A DNA stretch of 64,000 bases from Domibacillus aminovorans (GTDB taxonomy: Bacteria > Bacillota > Bacilli > Bacillales > Domibacillaceae), in assembly GCF_001643235.1 (NCBI RefSeq), contig NZ_LQWY01000036.1, forward strand, positions 1 to 64,000, read 5' to 3'. Position numbers and translations under genes: made by a program. Numbering within the stretch: the stretch's first letter is position 1; each line of letters opens with the position of its first letter. The notes beneath the pieces were generated by a model. The model did no database searches. It was not told the DNA's origin and worked only from the letters and a program-made list of their open reading frames with translations. This document shows positions 26,306-34,973 of the stretch, in pieces.

Positions 26306-26842
26306 ATGCTGTTTCAAAAAGGAAAGCTAAAAGTTCGTGCGTTGGAAGAAAAGGATCAGGAGCTGCTAGTGAAATGGTTATCTGACCCAATCGTGTTGGA
26401 GTTTTATGAAGGGCGTGACAACTCGTTTGATTTAGAAAAAGTGAAAGCGCATTTTTATAACGATGAACAAGACATCACCCGTTGTATCATCGAATTTGAA
26501 GGCGATGAAATTGGCTATGCACAATACTATCCACTCTGTGAGCAGAAACGAGAATTATATGGCTATGCAGATGACGAATCTGTTATTTATGGAACCGATC
26601 AATTAATTGGAGAAGTCGATCATTGGAATAAAGGAATCGGTAAAGTGCTTGTCAAAGCGATCGTTGAATATTTAGCGAAAGAAGAGCAAGCAAAGAAAAT
26701 TGTAATGAATCCGCAGTCGTGGAATGAGCGGGCCATTTGTTGTTATGAAAAGTGCGGATTTAAAAAAGTGAAGCTTCTTCCTGAACATACATTGCATGAA
26801 GGAAAGAAAAATGATTGCTGGTTGGTTGAGTACGAAAACTAA
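26306..26842 (+). CDS. GNAT acetyltransferase, aminoglycoside 6'-N-acetyltransferase-like
   Basis: 178 residues with a GNAT fold: WLSDPIVLEFYEGRD near the N-terminus, the acetyl-CoA loop DHWNKGIGKVLVKAIV (variant of Q/RxxGxG/A) and NERAICCYEKCGFKK, as in AAC(6')-type enzymes. ATG 26306 is chosen because AGGAGG lies eight bases before it; the upstream in-frame ATG at 26285 has no ribosome site. Whether it gives aminoglycoside resistance cannot be told from sequence. Confidence 0.85.
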   Translation: MLFQKGKLKVRALEEKDQELLVKWLSDPIVLEFYEGRDNSFDLEKVKAHFYNDEQDITRCIIEFEGDEIGYAQYYPLCEQKRELYGYADDESVIYGTDQLIGEVDHWNKGIGKVLVKAIVEYLAKEEQAKKIVMNPQSWNERAICCYEKCGFKKVKLLPEHTLHEGKKNDCWLVEYEN

Positions 26843-26875
26843 ACATAAATAAAAAAGTAGAAGATGCTTGCATCC

Positions 26876-26929
26876 ACAATAAAAGGCTCAACCATCATTG
26901 TTTTGATGGTTGAGCCTTTTATTGTTTTT
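26876..26929 (+). terminator. Strong terminator
   Basis: Perfect 22-bp stem (26876-26897 with 26904-26925), 6-nt loop, ends in TTTTT. Confidence 0.92.
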
Positions 26930-27032
26930 CATCCATGTTCAAAAAGAATGACATATGATACGATGAAAATCGTTCACACATGAAGTAACCTTTCGTGAGA
27001 GTCGAAAGTGACATATATATAAGAGGTGAAGT

Positions 27033-28475
27033 ATGGAGTTATCTGTTCAAAAAATGAAAAAAGAATGGTTTGGCAATGTAAAAGGGGATTTGCTATCGGG
27101 TCTTGTTGTCGCCCTTGCGCTCATCCCAGAAGCGATCGCATTTTCGATCATTGCCGGTGTCGATCCGATGGTCGGCTTGTATGCATCGTTTTCAATGGCT
27201 GTCGTGATTGCTTTTATGGGTGGTCGTCCGGCGATGATCTCTGCTGCGACCGGTGCGATGGCGCTCTTAATGGTCACACTCGTAAAAGATTACGGGCTGC
27301 AATATTTATTTGCGACGACGATTTTAACCGGTCTTTTGCAAATAACGTTCGGTTTTTTGAAAGTGGCCCGGTTTATGAAGTTCGTCCCGCGATCGGTTAT
27401 GATTGGATTTGTCAATGCGCTGGCTATTTTAATTTTTATGGCACAAGTGCCGCATTTTATCGGCGTATCTGCTATGACGTATGTGTTTGTAGCGGCGACA
27501 TTGGCGATTATTTATTTGCTGCCGCGTATAACAAAAGCCGTTCCATCACCGCTTGTGGCGATTGTTGTGATGACAATTATTGCGGTTGCTGCCGGCTTCG
27601 ATTTACGGACAGTCGGAGATCTTGGCAATATTAGCGGCACGCTTCCGTCGTTTTTCTTCCCAGATGTCCCGCTCAATTTTGAAACGCTGTCCATTATTTT
27701 CCCAACGGCGCTGGCAATGTCGATCGTCGGCTTGCTTGAGTCATTATTAACAGCGTCCATTGTCGACGATATGACCGACACGGAAAGTGATAAAAATAGA
27801 GAAGCGCGAGGTCAAGGAATTGCGAACATTGCGACCGGTTTACTTGGCGGCATGGCAGGATGTGCGATGATCGGACAATCGGTTATTAATGTCAAATCTG
27901 GCGGCCGAGGTAGACTTTCGACATTTACAGCAGGCATCGTTCTTCTTTTGTTAATTATTGTATTAAGCGATATCGTCATTCAAATCCCGATGGCGGCGCT
28001 CGTCGGCGTGATGATCATGGTGTCGATCAGCACATTTGACTGGGCATCACTGACAACAGTACGCAAAATTCCGATCACGGATACAATCGTCATGGTCGTC
28101 ACAGTAGCTGTCGTTGTCTGGACCCATGACCTGTCAAAAGGTGTATTTGCCGGTATTATTTTAAGTGCGTTGTTCTTTACCGCAAAAATATCGAAAGTAA
28201 ACGTTACGAAAGAAGCGGGCGATTCAAATGAAAAGATCTATCGCGTAACAGGACAAATTTTCTTCGCATCAGTGACCGATTTCTTAAATGAATTTAATTA
28301 TAAAGAAGAAGTAGATAAGATTGTGCTTGATTTAACAGAAGCAAATATATGGGACGATTCGGGGGTCGCTGCGATTGAAAAAGTGATCATGAAATACCGG
28401 GAAAACAGAGTTCCGGTTCAGTTAATAGGATTAAACGGACAAAGTGCCCGTCTCATGAAGCAAGTAAATGTTTAA
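27033..28475 (+). CDS. SulP-family inorganic anion transporter
   Basis: 480 residues. Membrane domain with [29 protein letters not shown], the SulP signature region, and [29 protein letters not shown]; a shortened C-terminal STAS-type domain starts near residue 385 ([14 protein letters not shown]). Transports sulfate, bicarbonate or related anions; substrate not predictable. GAGGTGAAGT precedes the ATG. Single gene followed by a hairpin. Confidence 0.9.
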   Translation: MELSVQKMKKEWFGNVKGDLLSGLVVALALIPEAIAFSIIAGVDPMVGLYASFSMAVVIAFMGGRPAMISAATGAMALLMVTLVKDYGLQYLFATTILTGLLQITFGFLKVARFMKFVPRSVMIGFVNALAILIFMAQVPHFIGVSAMTYVFVAATLAIIYLLPRITKAVPSPLVAIVVMTIIAVAAGFDLRTVGDLGNISGTLPSFFFPDVPLNFETLSIIFPTALAMSIVGLLESLLTASIVDDMTDTESDKNREARGQGIANIATGLLGGMAGCAMIGQSVINVKSGGRGRLSTFTAGIVLLLLIIVLSDIVIQIPMAALVGVMIMVSISTFDWASLTTVRKIPITDTIVMVVTVAVVVWTHDLSKGVFAGIILSALFFTAKISKVNVTKEAGDSNEKIYRVTGQIFFASVTDFLNEFNYKEEVDKIVLDLTEANIWDDSGVAAIEKVIMKYRENRVPVQLIGLNGQSARLMKQVNV

Positions 28476-28481
28476 TAGTGG

Positions 28482-28513
28482 AACAGCGAGTCAATGATGG
28501 CTTGCTGTTTTTT
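28482..28513 (+). terminator. Terminator after the SulP gene
   Basis: AACAGC (28482-28487) pairs with GCTGTT (28504-28509), helped by inner pairs, and ends in a T run. Confidence 0.7.
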
Positions 28514-28516
28514 CTG

Positions 28517-28545
28517 TTGACACATGAAACCAAGCGTGATACTAT
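28517..28545 (+). promoter_or_regulatory. Promoter of the mhqR-type locus
   Basis: TTGACA (28517-28522), 17-bp spacer, TACTAT (28540-28545) with TG at 28537-28538 (extended -10). Confidence 0.8.
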
Positions 28546-28563
28546 TATCTCGAATTAGAGATA
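28546..28563. promoter_or_regulatory. MhqR-type operator
   Basis: TATCTCGAATTAGAGATA, nearly identical to the B. subtilis MhqR box TATCTCGAATTCGAGATA as I recall it. It starts right after the -10, where a bound repressor would block transcription. A weaker copy, TATCTTTAATTAAAAATA, lies at 29038-29055 before the dioxygenase gene. Confidence 0.75.
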
Positions 28564-28599
28564 AATTAAATTGAGATAATGGACTGGAAGTGATCAGAA

Positions 28600-29025
28600 A
28601 TGAATTCTGGATTGAAGGCGTTAGTTGTGTTAATGCGAGCCTCACAGATGGTTCAGGATGTATTGCGAAAAGACATTAAAGCGTATGGGTTAAATACAAC
28701 AGAGTTTGCGGTGCTTGAACTTTTGTATCATAAAGGCGATCAGCCCATTCAGCATATTGGCAAAAAGATATTGCTTTCAAGCGGCAGTATTACCTATGTC
28801 GTCGACAAACTTGAAAAAAAGGGACTGATCGTTCGTAAAGACTGCCCGAAAGATCGCCGCGTCACCTATGCTGTTCTCACTCATTCAGGAAAAAGGTTTA
28901 TAGATGAAGTATTTCCTAGGCATGAAAAAACAGTTGATTCAATTTTTGAAGAGTTGTCAGAAGAAGAGCTGGAAACCGTCACTTGTTTATTGAAAAAAAT
29001 AGGGCTTCATGCAAGTAAAAAGTAA
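28600..29025 (+). CDS. mhqR: MarR-family repressor, MhqR-like
   Basis: 141 residues, winged-helix MarR protein (LNTTEFAVLELLYHKGDQPIQHIGKKILLSSGSITYVVDKLEKKGLI; wing KDCPKDRRVTYAVLT). MhqR in B. subtilis represses genes for quinone and methylhydroquinone detoxification. The call rests on the matching operator, the neighbouring dioxygenase, DoxX and quinone-reductase genes, and overall resemblance. It probably represses its own promoter. Confidence 0.82.
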   Translation: MNSGLKALVVLMRASQMVQDVLRKDIKAYGLNTTEFAVLELLYHKGDQPIQHIGKKILLSSGSITYVVDKLEKKGLIVRKDCPKDRRVTYAVLTHSGKRFIDEVFPRHEKTVDSIFEELSEEELETVTCLLKKIGLHASKK

Positions 29026-29120
29026 TTTTTTGGATAATATCTTTAATTAAAAATATATGGATATGAGATATAAAAAAGAAGCGTACGAAGAGCAAATGTA
29101 CAACGATAGGAGGGAGAAAG

Positions 29121-30062
29121 ATGACTAAAAAAACAGTAGGTATTCATCACATTACAGCGATTGTCGGTCATCCTCAGGAAAATGTTGATTTTTACGCCGG
29201 TGTTTTAGGGCTTCGTTTAGTGAAAAAAACGGTCAATTTTGATGATCCAGGAACCTATCACCTTTATTTCGGCAATCATGGCGGCAAGCCGGGAACCATT
29301 ATTACATTTTTCCCTTGGGTCGGCGCTCGCCGTGGAACGATCGGTTATGGACAGGTAGGCGTCACATCTTATGTTGTACCAGAAGGAGCCATTGGATTTT
29401 GGGAAAAGCGATTGGCAAAATTTAATGTTTCATTTATAAAAACAGAACGTTTCGGTGAACAGTACTTACAATTTGATGATCCCCATGGCCTTCGTTTAGA
29501 AATCGTTGAACGGGCAGCAGGAGAAGAAAATGAGTGGACATTTGGTGGTGTGACACCGGATGTGGCGATTAAAGGATTTGGCGGTGCTACATTATTGTCT
29601 GCACAGCCTGAACAAACGGCCGCATTGCTGGAGAAGGTGATGGGTCTGGAATTTATTGGACAAGAAGGAGATTTGGTGCGCTTTCGCTCTTCTGGAGACA
29701 TTGGCAACGTGATTGACATTAAGACAACACGAAGCGGCCGTGGTCAAATGGGTACGGGTACCGTTCATCATATCGCCTGGCGTGCTGATGATGATGAAGA
29801 TCAATTAAAGTGGAAAAAGCACGTTGAGCAGCATGGATACGGAGTGACGCCTGTGCAAGATAGAAATTACTTTAATGCCATTTATTTCAGAGAGCACGGA
29901 GAAATTTTATTTGAAATTGCGACGGATCCACCAGGATTTGCTCATGATGAGTCACAGGAAACAATGGGTGAAAAATTAAAACTGCCGGCGCAATATGAAA
30001 TTCACGGAGAGAAGCTTGAGAACACTTTGATCCCTATTGAAGTAAGAGAACTAAACGGTTAA
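29121..30062 (+). CDS. mhqO: Ring-cleaving dioxygenase, MhqO-type
   Basis: 313 residues, two vicinal-oxygen-chelate (glyoxalase-fold) modules. Metal ligands expected at His in GIHHITAIVG near the N-terminus, His in GTVHHIAWRADD and Glu in GEILFEIATDPPGF. MhqA/MhqE/MhqO proteins are thought to open hydroquinone rings, reducing quinone toxicity. AGGAGGGAG precedes the ATG. A degenerate MhqR-like box lies in the gap before it. Confidence 0.85.
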   Translation: MTKKTVGIHHITAIVGHPQENVDFYAGVLGLRLVKKTVNFDDPGTYHLYFGNHGGKPGTIITFFPWVGARRGTIGYGQVGVTSYVVPEGAIGFWEKRLAKFNVSFIKTERFGEQYLQFDDPHGLRLEIVERAAGEENEWTFGGVTPDVAIKGFGGATLLSAQPEQTAALLEKVMGLEFIGQEGDLVRFRSSGDIGNVIDIKTTRSGRGQMGTGTVHHIAWRADDDEDQLKWKKHVEQHGYGVTPVQDRNYFNAIYFREHGEILFEIATDPPGFAHDESQETMGEKLKLPAQYEIHGEKLENTLIPIEVRELNG

Positions 30063-30117
30063 TACATGTCAGCATTTTTAAAAAATAATAAATAAAAATG
30101 AATTGGAGAGATGATTA

Positions 30118-30522
30118 GTGTCAGTAAAAGCAGAAGCAGGAACCCTTATTTTACGGGTGGTATTAGGAATTATCTTTTTTGTGCACGGTTTAGTGAAGTT
30201 TCAAGGGGGAATTGGGAATACTGTAGGATGGTTTGACAGTATTGGCATTCCAGGAGGAATCGCTTACATTGTAGCGATCATTGAATTAGTTGGTGGTATT
30301 GCATTAATCGTTGGATTTGGAACGAAAATTGTGTCAGCTTTGTTGGCGTTGCTTATGATTGGCGCTACCTTGAAAGTGAAATTGGCCGTCGGTTTCCTAG
30401 GCAATGGGCAAATGGCCGGATATGAATTAGATTTAGCATTACTAGCTATCGCACTGTACCTTGCGATCAATGGCAGCAAAAAATACTCACTTGGTCAGCT
30501 GATAGGGAAAAATCAACACTAA
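30118..30522 (+). CDS. DoxX-family membrane protein, MhqP-like
   Basis: 134 residues, four hydrophobic helices, beginning with a DoxX-type helix (LILRVVLGIIFFVHGLVKFQGG). In B. subtilis a DoxX protein (MhqP) is encoded with MhqO; its role may be a quinone-linked membrane redox function. GTG start at 30118 with GGAGAG seven bases upstream. It follows the dioxygenase gene by 55 bp with no terminator. Confidence 0.85.
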   Translation: MSVKAEAGTLILRVVLGIIFFVHGLVKFQGGIGNTVGWFDSIGIPGGIAYIVAIIELVGGIALIVGFGTKIVSALLALLMIGATLKVKLAVGFLGNGQMAGYELDLALLAIALYLAINGSKKYSLGQLIGKNQH

Positions 30523-30649
30523 GATAGATTTTTCAAGGGAACGGACATAATACGTAAAGCAGATTTTCAAAAATAAATCGGCGGTGAAGGAAATGGGATT
30601 TTTAAGTAAATTATTTGGGAAATCATCTAATCATAGGGAGGAACAAACA

Positions 30650-31261
30650 ATGGAAAATGTGAAATTAGCGGTGATCTATTACAGCTCAACAGGAACGAAT
30701 TATCAAATGGCGAAATGGGCAGAAGAAGGCGCGAAAGCTGCAAGTGCTGAAGTGAAAGTATTAAAAGTACCTGAAACGGCTCCACAGTCAGCGATTGATT
30801 CAAATCCAGCCTGGAAAGCGCATGTAGAAGAAACGAAAAGTGTTCCAGAAGTAACGTTGAATGATCTTGAATGGGCGGATGCCATTATTTTCAGCATACC
30901 AACGCGATTCGGAAATATGCCTGGACAAGTAAAACAATTTTTAGATACAACGGGCGGCCTTTGGTTCCACGGAAAGCTTGCAAACAAAGTGGTTAGTGCG
31001 ATGACATCCGCACAAAATGCGCATGGCGGTCAGGAAGCAACGATTTTGGCACTTTATACGACAATGCACCATTGGGGAGCGCTCGTTGCATCACCTGGTT
31101 ACACAGATCCGGTAACATTTGCGGCCGGCGGCAATCCGTATGGTACAAGTGTAAGTGTTGACCAAAATGGCAAAATGGTAGAAGACGTACAGGCTGCTGT
31201 TAAACATCAAGCAAAACGGACTGTGACAGTAGCAGAATGGGTAAAAAAAGGGAACCAATAA
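30650..31261 (+). CDS. WrbA-family NAD(P)H:quinone oxidoreductase
   Basis: 203-residue flavodoxin-fold protein with FMN-phosphate loop YYSSTGTNYQMA, PTRFGNMPGQVKQFLD, SAQNAHGGQEATI and the C-terminal GNPYGTS. WrbA proteins reduce quinones with two electrons, avoiding semiquinone formation. ATG 30650 has AGGGAGG eight bases upstream. A longer form from ATG 30593 or GTG 30584 would add a basic stretch (GFLSKLFGKSS), so a second start is possible. Fits the quinone-stress locus, where B. subtilis instead has a nitroreductase (MhqN). Confidence 0.87.
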   Translation: MENVKLAVIYYSSTGTNYQMAKWAEEGAKAASAEVKVLKVPETAPQSAIDSNPAWKAHVEETKSVPEVTLNDLEWADAIIFSIPTRFGNMPGQVKQFLDTTGGLWFHGKLANKVVSAMTSAQNAHGGQEATILALYTTMHHWGALVASPGYTDPVTFAAGGNPYGTSVSVDQNGKMVEDVQAAVKHQAKRTVTVAEWVKKGNQ

Positions 31262-31271
31262 GTGAATAATG

Positions 31272-31303
31272 GTGAACCGGTGTTATACCGGTTCGCTTTT
31301 TTT
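31272..31303 (+). terminator. Terminator of the quinone-stress locus
   Basis: GTGAACCGG (31272-31280) pairs with CCGGTTCGC (31288-31296, one mispair at the outer end), followed by seven T. Confidence 0.88.
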
Positions 31304-31353
31304 GTCGACAAAATGATACAATATTTTTAAAAAATTGAATGGAGTTCTTGTTT

Positions 31354-32331
31354 ATGCTGCAATTATTGAATGCATTGCTCGGGAAATGGATGCCTATTTT
31401 GACACCGATTAGTGTCGTAACAGGGATCATCGCTGCCGAATACTTGCATTCGTGGGTGTTTATTGTCCCATGGCTATTTGCTTTTATGACGTTTGCAGGC
31501 AGTGTGAATTCGAGTTTTAACATGCTTCATCATACGATGACCCATCCGTTTCCAATTGTGATAGCACTCGTTACGTTGCATATTGTTGCGCCGGTGTGGG
31601 CGCTTGTCGTTGGGCAGATCGTTTTTCCACATGATCCATTGACCGTAACAGGGATCACACTAGCGCTTGTCATTCCGACCGGGATTACGAGTATGATCTG
31701 GGTAACGATGTATAAGGGAAGTGTATCGCTGTCGCTGGCGATTATTTTGATTGATACGATGTTGTCGCCTATTATCGTGCCGTTCAGCTTATCCGTTTTA
31801 GTCGGAAGCAATGTTGAAATGAGCTTTATGGATGTGATGAATGGACTTTTCTGGATGATTGTCATTCCGTCACTGGCAGGGATGGGTGTAAATCAATGGC
31901 TAAAGGCGGAACGGGCAAGCCGTATCAGCCAGAAATTATCGCCATTTTCAAAACTATCATTGCCGGTTGTCGTTGCGATCAATAGTTCAGTTATTGCCCC
32001 CTATATGAAAAACATCAATTTGGAATTATTAGGAATTTTGGTAACGATCTTTCTCATTGTATTATCTGTCTATTTATTTTCGTGGGGGATTGCTTATGCA
32101 TTTAAACAAAGCAAAGAAAATACAGTTGCGATCATTTATACAAGCGGCATGCGCAATTTTAGCGCCGGCGCGGTCATTGCCGTTAATTTTTTTCCACCAA
32201 AAGTCGCGGTTCCAGTTATCGTCTGTATGTTGTTCCAACAACTACTCGCTGCTTTTCACGGCTATTTAATCACGCAGGTGTATGAAAAAAGAATATTCAA
32301 GAAATCCGAGCAAAAACGCCTATCCTCATAA
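31354..32331 (+). CDS. Bile acid:sodium symporter (BASS)-family transporter
   Basis: 325 residues, about ten membrane helices. Typical BASS features: FAFMTFAGSVNSSF in the first half and YTSGMRNFSAGAVIA in the second, marking the two crossover regions. Family members import organic anions such as pantoate, pyruvate or bile acids with sodium. ATG 31354 is preferred because GGAG (31341-31344) lies nine bases before it and overlaps the alternative ATG at 31339. Confidence 0.85.
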   Translation: MLQLLNALLGKWMPILTPISVVTGIIAAEYLHSWVFIVPWLFAFMTFAGSVNSSFNMLHHTMTHPFPIVIALVTLHIVAPVWALVVGQIVFPHDPLTVTGITLALVIPTGITSMIWVTMYKGSVSLSLAIILIDTMLSPIIVPFSLSVLVGSNVEMSFMDVMNGLFWMIVIPSLAGMGVNQWLKAERASRISQKLSPFSKLSLPVVVAINSSVIAPYMKNINLELLGILVTIFLIVLSVYLFSWGIAYAFKQSKENTVAIIYTSGMRNFSAGAVIAVNFFPPKVAVPVIVCMLFQQLLAAFHGYLITQVYEKRIFKKSEQKRLSS

Positions 32332-32343
32332 AGGACAGGCGTT
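32315..32343. terminator. Bidirectional terminator
   Basis: AACGCCTATCCT pairs with AGGACAGGCGTT (one mismatch) between convergent genes; the BASS stop lies in it. Confidence 0.8.
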
Positions 32344-32346
32344 TCT

Positions 32347-32571
32347 TTACTTTTTTCGTTTTGCATTCTGTCTTTCCAGATGTGCTTCAGTGATATGTTC
32401 AATGTCACTGCGCATAAGAAAGAAGGTAATAATGCCAGAAAACACAGAAGCTCCAATTGCAATCAATGTGCGTGTCTGCGCGTCAATCATTGAAAAGTCT
32501 TTATTTAACATCCACGTTGCAATCGAAAAAACGAGGACTATAACTGGAATGACAAAAATAAATCGTTTCAT
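32347..32571 (-). CDS. Small membrane protein, 74 residues
   Basis: Two hydrophobic helices (about 3-18 and 33-50) joined by a short polar loop, then a basic tail (LERQNAKRKK). I recognise no family. ATG 32571 is chosen because AAAGGACGGA lies upstream; the frame continues open to 32715, but that part lacks a membrane-protein pattern and a ribosome site. Convergent with the BASS gene. Function unknown. Confidence 0.55.
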   Translation of the reverse strand: MKRFIFVIPVIVLVFSIATWMLNKDFSMIDAQTRTLIAIGASVFSGIITFFLMRSDIEHITEAHLERQNAKRKK

Positions 32572-32739
32572 TAACTGTCTGTCCGTCCTTTCACGTTCTT
32601 TTTTCCAGTGTAGCACAACTCGCACGCTGACTTTTAATAAAATATATCGAGCCAGGGACTTTGCATTAAAAAATGTAGATTTAGTCAGTATTATGTTGAT
32701 GACAATAAAAAGCAACCATGAACCCCGGCTGCCTACAAA

Positions 32740-32880
32740 TTATCCTAAAATCTCTTCAATTTTCTTTAAATCTTCATCTTCATTCAAATGTTCAAATAAG
32801 TTATGACCGCCTACTGCATTCGTACCGAGACCAATTCTTGAAATGTTGAGATTCGTTTTCTTGAGTGTCGTGTACTGCAT
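32740..32880 (-). pseudogene. Aldo/keto reductase remnant (internal deletion)
   Basis: A well-initiated frame (GGGAGGGG upstream of ATG 32880) encodes 46 residues. The first 34 match the start of IolS/YqkF-like aldo/keto reductases ([19 protein letters not shown], then [10 protein letters not shown]), and the last ten ([10 protein letters not shown]) look like such a protein's C-terminal end. Normal proteins have about 300 residues, so most of the barrel is gone. 32881-33098 shows no intact gene. Confidence 0.65.
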
Positions 32881-33098
32881 CTTGACCCCTCCCAATTTAC
32901 CTTCTATTTCACATTACAGGAATAAGATTTTATGGTCAAAGAAGATGACTGGAAAAATGGTGGAAACCTAGCGTACCAAATCTAAGTGATATGGAATTGT
33001 GTGCTCCGTTTTCGCAGGAAAATAGTGAGGTTATTACCTTTTAACGGTCTGTCGTTCTCTAGATCGTGTCTACCAGTAGACTCAAGAGCAGGAAGGAC

Positions 33099-33857
33099 TT
33101 AATGCCAGCCGAATGATTCTGACAGTTCGAATGTACTCTTTAAAACGAATTGACTAATAGTAGTATCGAGCGTTTCAGGTATCAATTGCGTAAAGCCAAC
33201 AATGGTAACAGCGCCCACTAATTCTTTTTTATAATTTAAAATAGGCACGCTGAACGATGAAACGTGATCGACAAGCGGTTCGACGGCGTATGAAAAATAT
33301 GTACGCCGAATGATCTCGAGTTCCTGTTCAAACTGTTCTTTCTCATCATCTGTTAGTTTCTGTAGTTCGTTCGTTTTCCATTCAAACACATCCGATGAAT
33401 GTTGAAACGCAGCGATCAATTTACCTGAAGATGACAGCAATGGGAGCTTTGCACCAATTTGTGCGCCGATATTTAATCCGTAACTGGCACTCCATATGTT
33501 GGCGATGACAGGTCCGTCATGCGTCCAGACAGACAATAGAACAGTCAGTTTCGTATGGCGGCTAATGTCTTTCAAGTACGGGGTGACGCGACTGATGACA
33601 TCTTCACTTCCAATGGCTGCATTGCCGTATTCAATCAATTTGCTGCCAAGAAAAAAAGATCCTTGTTTCTTATCACGGTACAGCAGGCCGAGCATCGTTA
33701 ACGTATTTAAATATTTATATAAATTGCTTTTTGTGATGCCAGTCAGTTCTTGAATTTCAGTAAATTTAAGCGGTTGGCCTTGTTCAATAAGCGTTTCAAT
33801 AATATGAATACCAGTCTGCAATGATCCGATAACCGGCAGCGGTTTATTCGTTTCCAT
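33099..33857 (-). CDS. IclR-family regulator, first paralogue
   Basis: 252 residues: N-terminal winged helix (LKFTEIQELTGITKSNLYKYLNTL) and C-terminal effector domain with HDGPVIANIWSASYGLNIGAQIGAKLPLLSSSGK. It is strikingly similar to the second IclR protein at 36797-37558, so they arose by duplication. It is divergent from the gentisate genes and probably controls them. ATG 33857 has AAGGAG eight bases upstream; the longer frame to 33920 has none. The effector may be gentisate or 3-hydroxybenzoate (inference). Confidence 0.87.
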   Translation of the reverse strand: METNKPLPVIGSLQTGIHIIETLIEQGQPLKFTEIQELTGITKSNLYKYLNTLTMLGLLYRDKKQGSFFLGSKLIEYGNAAIGSEDVISRVTPYLKDISRHTKLTVLLSVWTHDGPVIANIWSASYGLNIGAQIGAKLPLLSSSGKLIAAFQHSSDVFEWKTNELQKLTDDEKEQFEQELEIIRRTYFSYAVEPLVDHVSSFSVPILNYKKELVGAVTIVGFTQLIPETLDTTISQFVLKSTFELSESFGWH

Positions 33858-33944
33858 AGTGATACTCCTTTCGATAATTTTTTTCACATAATCATGGCAT
33901 AACTTCAGAAAGCTGTCCAATTGAACAATATTGTGATTTGAATG

Positions 33945-33973
33945 TTGACAAATGTAAGCGGATACGATAAATT
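33945..33973 (+). promoter_or_regulatory. Promoter of the gentisate operon
   Basis: TTGACA (33945-33950), 17-bp spacer, TAAATT (33968-33973). The weak -10 would suit a regulated promoter. A perfect ACAATATTGT palindrome lies upstream at 33925-33934. Confidence 0.6.
33952..33966 (+). promoter_or_regulatory. cre-like CcpA site in the gentisate promoter
   Basis: ATGTAAGCGGATACG agrees with WTGNAANCGNWNNCW at all but the last position. It fills the -35/-10 spacer, so CcpA binding would repress. Confidence 0.55.
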
Positions 33974-33980
33974 TTATATA

Positions 33981-33992
33981 AATAATGAACAG
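33981..33992 (+). promoter_or_regulatory. Shared motif, probable IclR operator half
   Basis: AATAATGAACAG, repeated exactly in inverted orientation at 37849-37860 before the aromatic-acid transporter gene. In both places it follows a -10 hexamer. Confidence 0.5.
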
Positions 33993-34029
33993 TGTTAACT
34001 AAAAGTGGAATGAGGAGGAGTTCTAAAAA

Positions 34030-34968
34030 ATGAAATTAGTAACATTTACACATAATGGCGTAACACGTATTGCGGCTCTTGAAGGAGAAAAAGTGGTAGA
34101 TCTAAACGCTGCCTACAAAGCAAAACTCGCTTCTGAAGGGAAAATTCGTGCAGCTCAAATTGCAGAAGCATACGTACCTGCCGACATGACCGGATTTTTG
34201 CAGGGGGGTGCTGAAAGCCTTAGTTATGCAAAAGAAGCAGTGGCTTATGCGCTTGGAAACAATGAAAGTGATGTACCGCTTGTATTCGAAAAATCACAGG
34301 TGAAAATTGGGGCTCCTGTTCCAAACCCAGGGAAAATCTTCGCTGTAGGGCACAACTACCGTGAGCATATTCTTGAAATGGGACGTGAACTTCCTTCTCA
34401 TCCAGTTGTATTTGCTAAATTTGCTAATACGCTGATTGGGCCACAAGATGATATTCCTTTCTACCCGATTTCAGAACAATTGGATTATGAAGCAGAATTT
34501 GCGTTTGTGATTGGGAAGAAAGGTAAAAATATTTCAGAAGAAGATGCACTTGATTATGTTGCAGGTTATGCAGTAGCTAACGATGTTACTTATCGTGACT
34601 TCCAACGTCGTACACTCCAATGGTTACAAGGTAAAACGGTCGATGGCAGTTTGCCAATGGGGCCTTGGATGGTGACTTCGGATGAATTGACAGATCCGCA
34701 AAGCTTGGAAATGGTTCTAACAGTAAATGGTGAAGAACGTCAACGCACTAATACGGCGAACCAAGTATTCACGGTTAAAAAATTAGTATCATTCCTATCT
34801 ACCATTGCTACACTAGAGCCTGGTGATATTGTAATTACAGGAACTCCTGGGGGGGTCATTCAAGCAATGGATCCGCAAGTATGGTTAAAAGATGGCGATG
34901 TAGTTCGCATTGAAATTGAAAAAGTCGGTGTTTTAGAAAATAAAGTACGCGCTGTAAAAGGAGAGTAA
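34030..34968 (+). CDS. Fumarylacetoacetate hydrolase-family protein, probable fumarylpyruvate hydrolase
   Basis: 312 residues: short N-terminal domain, then the FAH catalytic domain (from about residue 105, KIFAVGHNYREH). Metal-binding acidic residues appear in DYEAEFAFVIGKKGKNI and VANDVTYRDFQRR; GSLPMGPW and TGTPGGV are family-typical. In the gentisate pathway this enzyme splits fumarylpyruvate into fumarate and pyruvate. First gene of a three-gene operon with the DinB protein (5 bp gap) and gentisate dioxygenase. GAGGAGG lies upstream of the ATG. Confidence 0.87.
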   Translation: MKLVTFTHNGVTRIAALEGEKVVDLNAAYKAKLASEGKIRAAQIAEAYVPADMTGFLQGGAESLSYAKEAVAYALGNNESDVPLVFEKSQVKIGAPVPNPGKIFAVGHNYREHILEMGRELPSHPVVFAKFANTLIGPQDDIPFYPISEQLDYEAEFAFVIGKKGKNISEEDALDYVAGYAVANDVTYRDFQRRTLQWLQGKTVDGSLPMGPWMVTSDELTDPQSLEMVLTVNGEERQRTNTANQVFTVKKLVSFLSTIATLEPGDIVITGTPGGVIQAMDPQVWLKDGDVVRIEIEKVGVLENKVRAVKGE

Positions 34969-34973
34969 TAAGT

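Noticed and set aside
27026-27634. Plus-strand frame of 202 codons inside the SulP gene
   Set aside because: Same reason: out-of-frame, Cys-rich, fully contained in a recognised gene.
32282-32806. Plus-strand frame of 174 codons over the small membrane gene and reductase remnant
   Set aside because: No ribosome site, runs antisense through the terminator and two better-supported features.
32901-33098. Short plus-strand frame ending SQENSEVITF before the first iclR gene
   Set aside because: Under 30 codons without a start or ribosome site; no homologue recognised.
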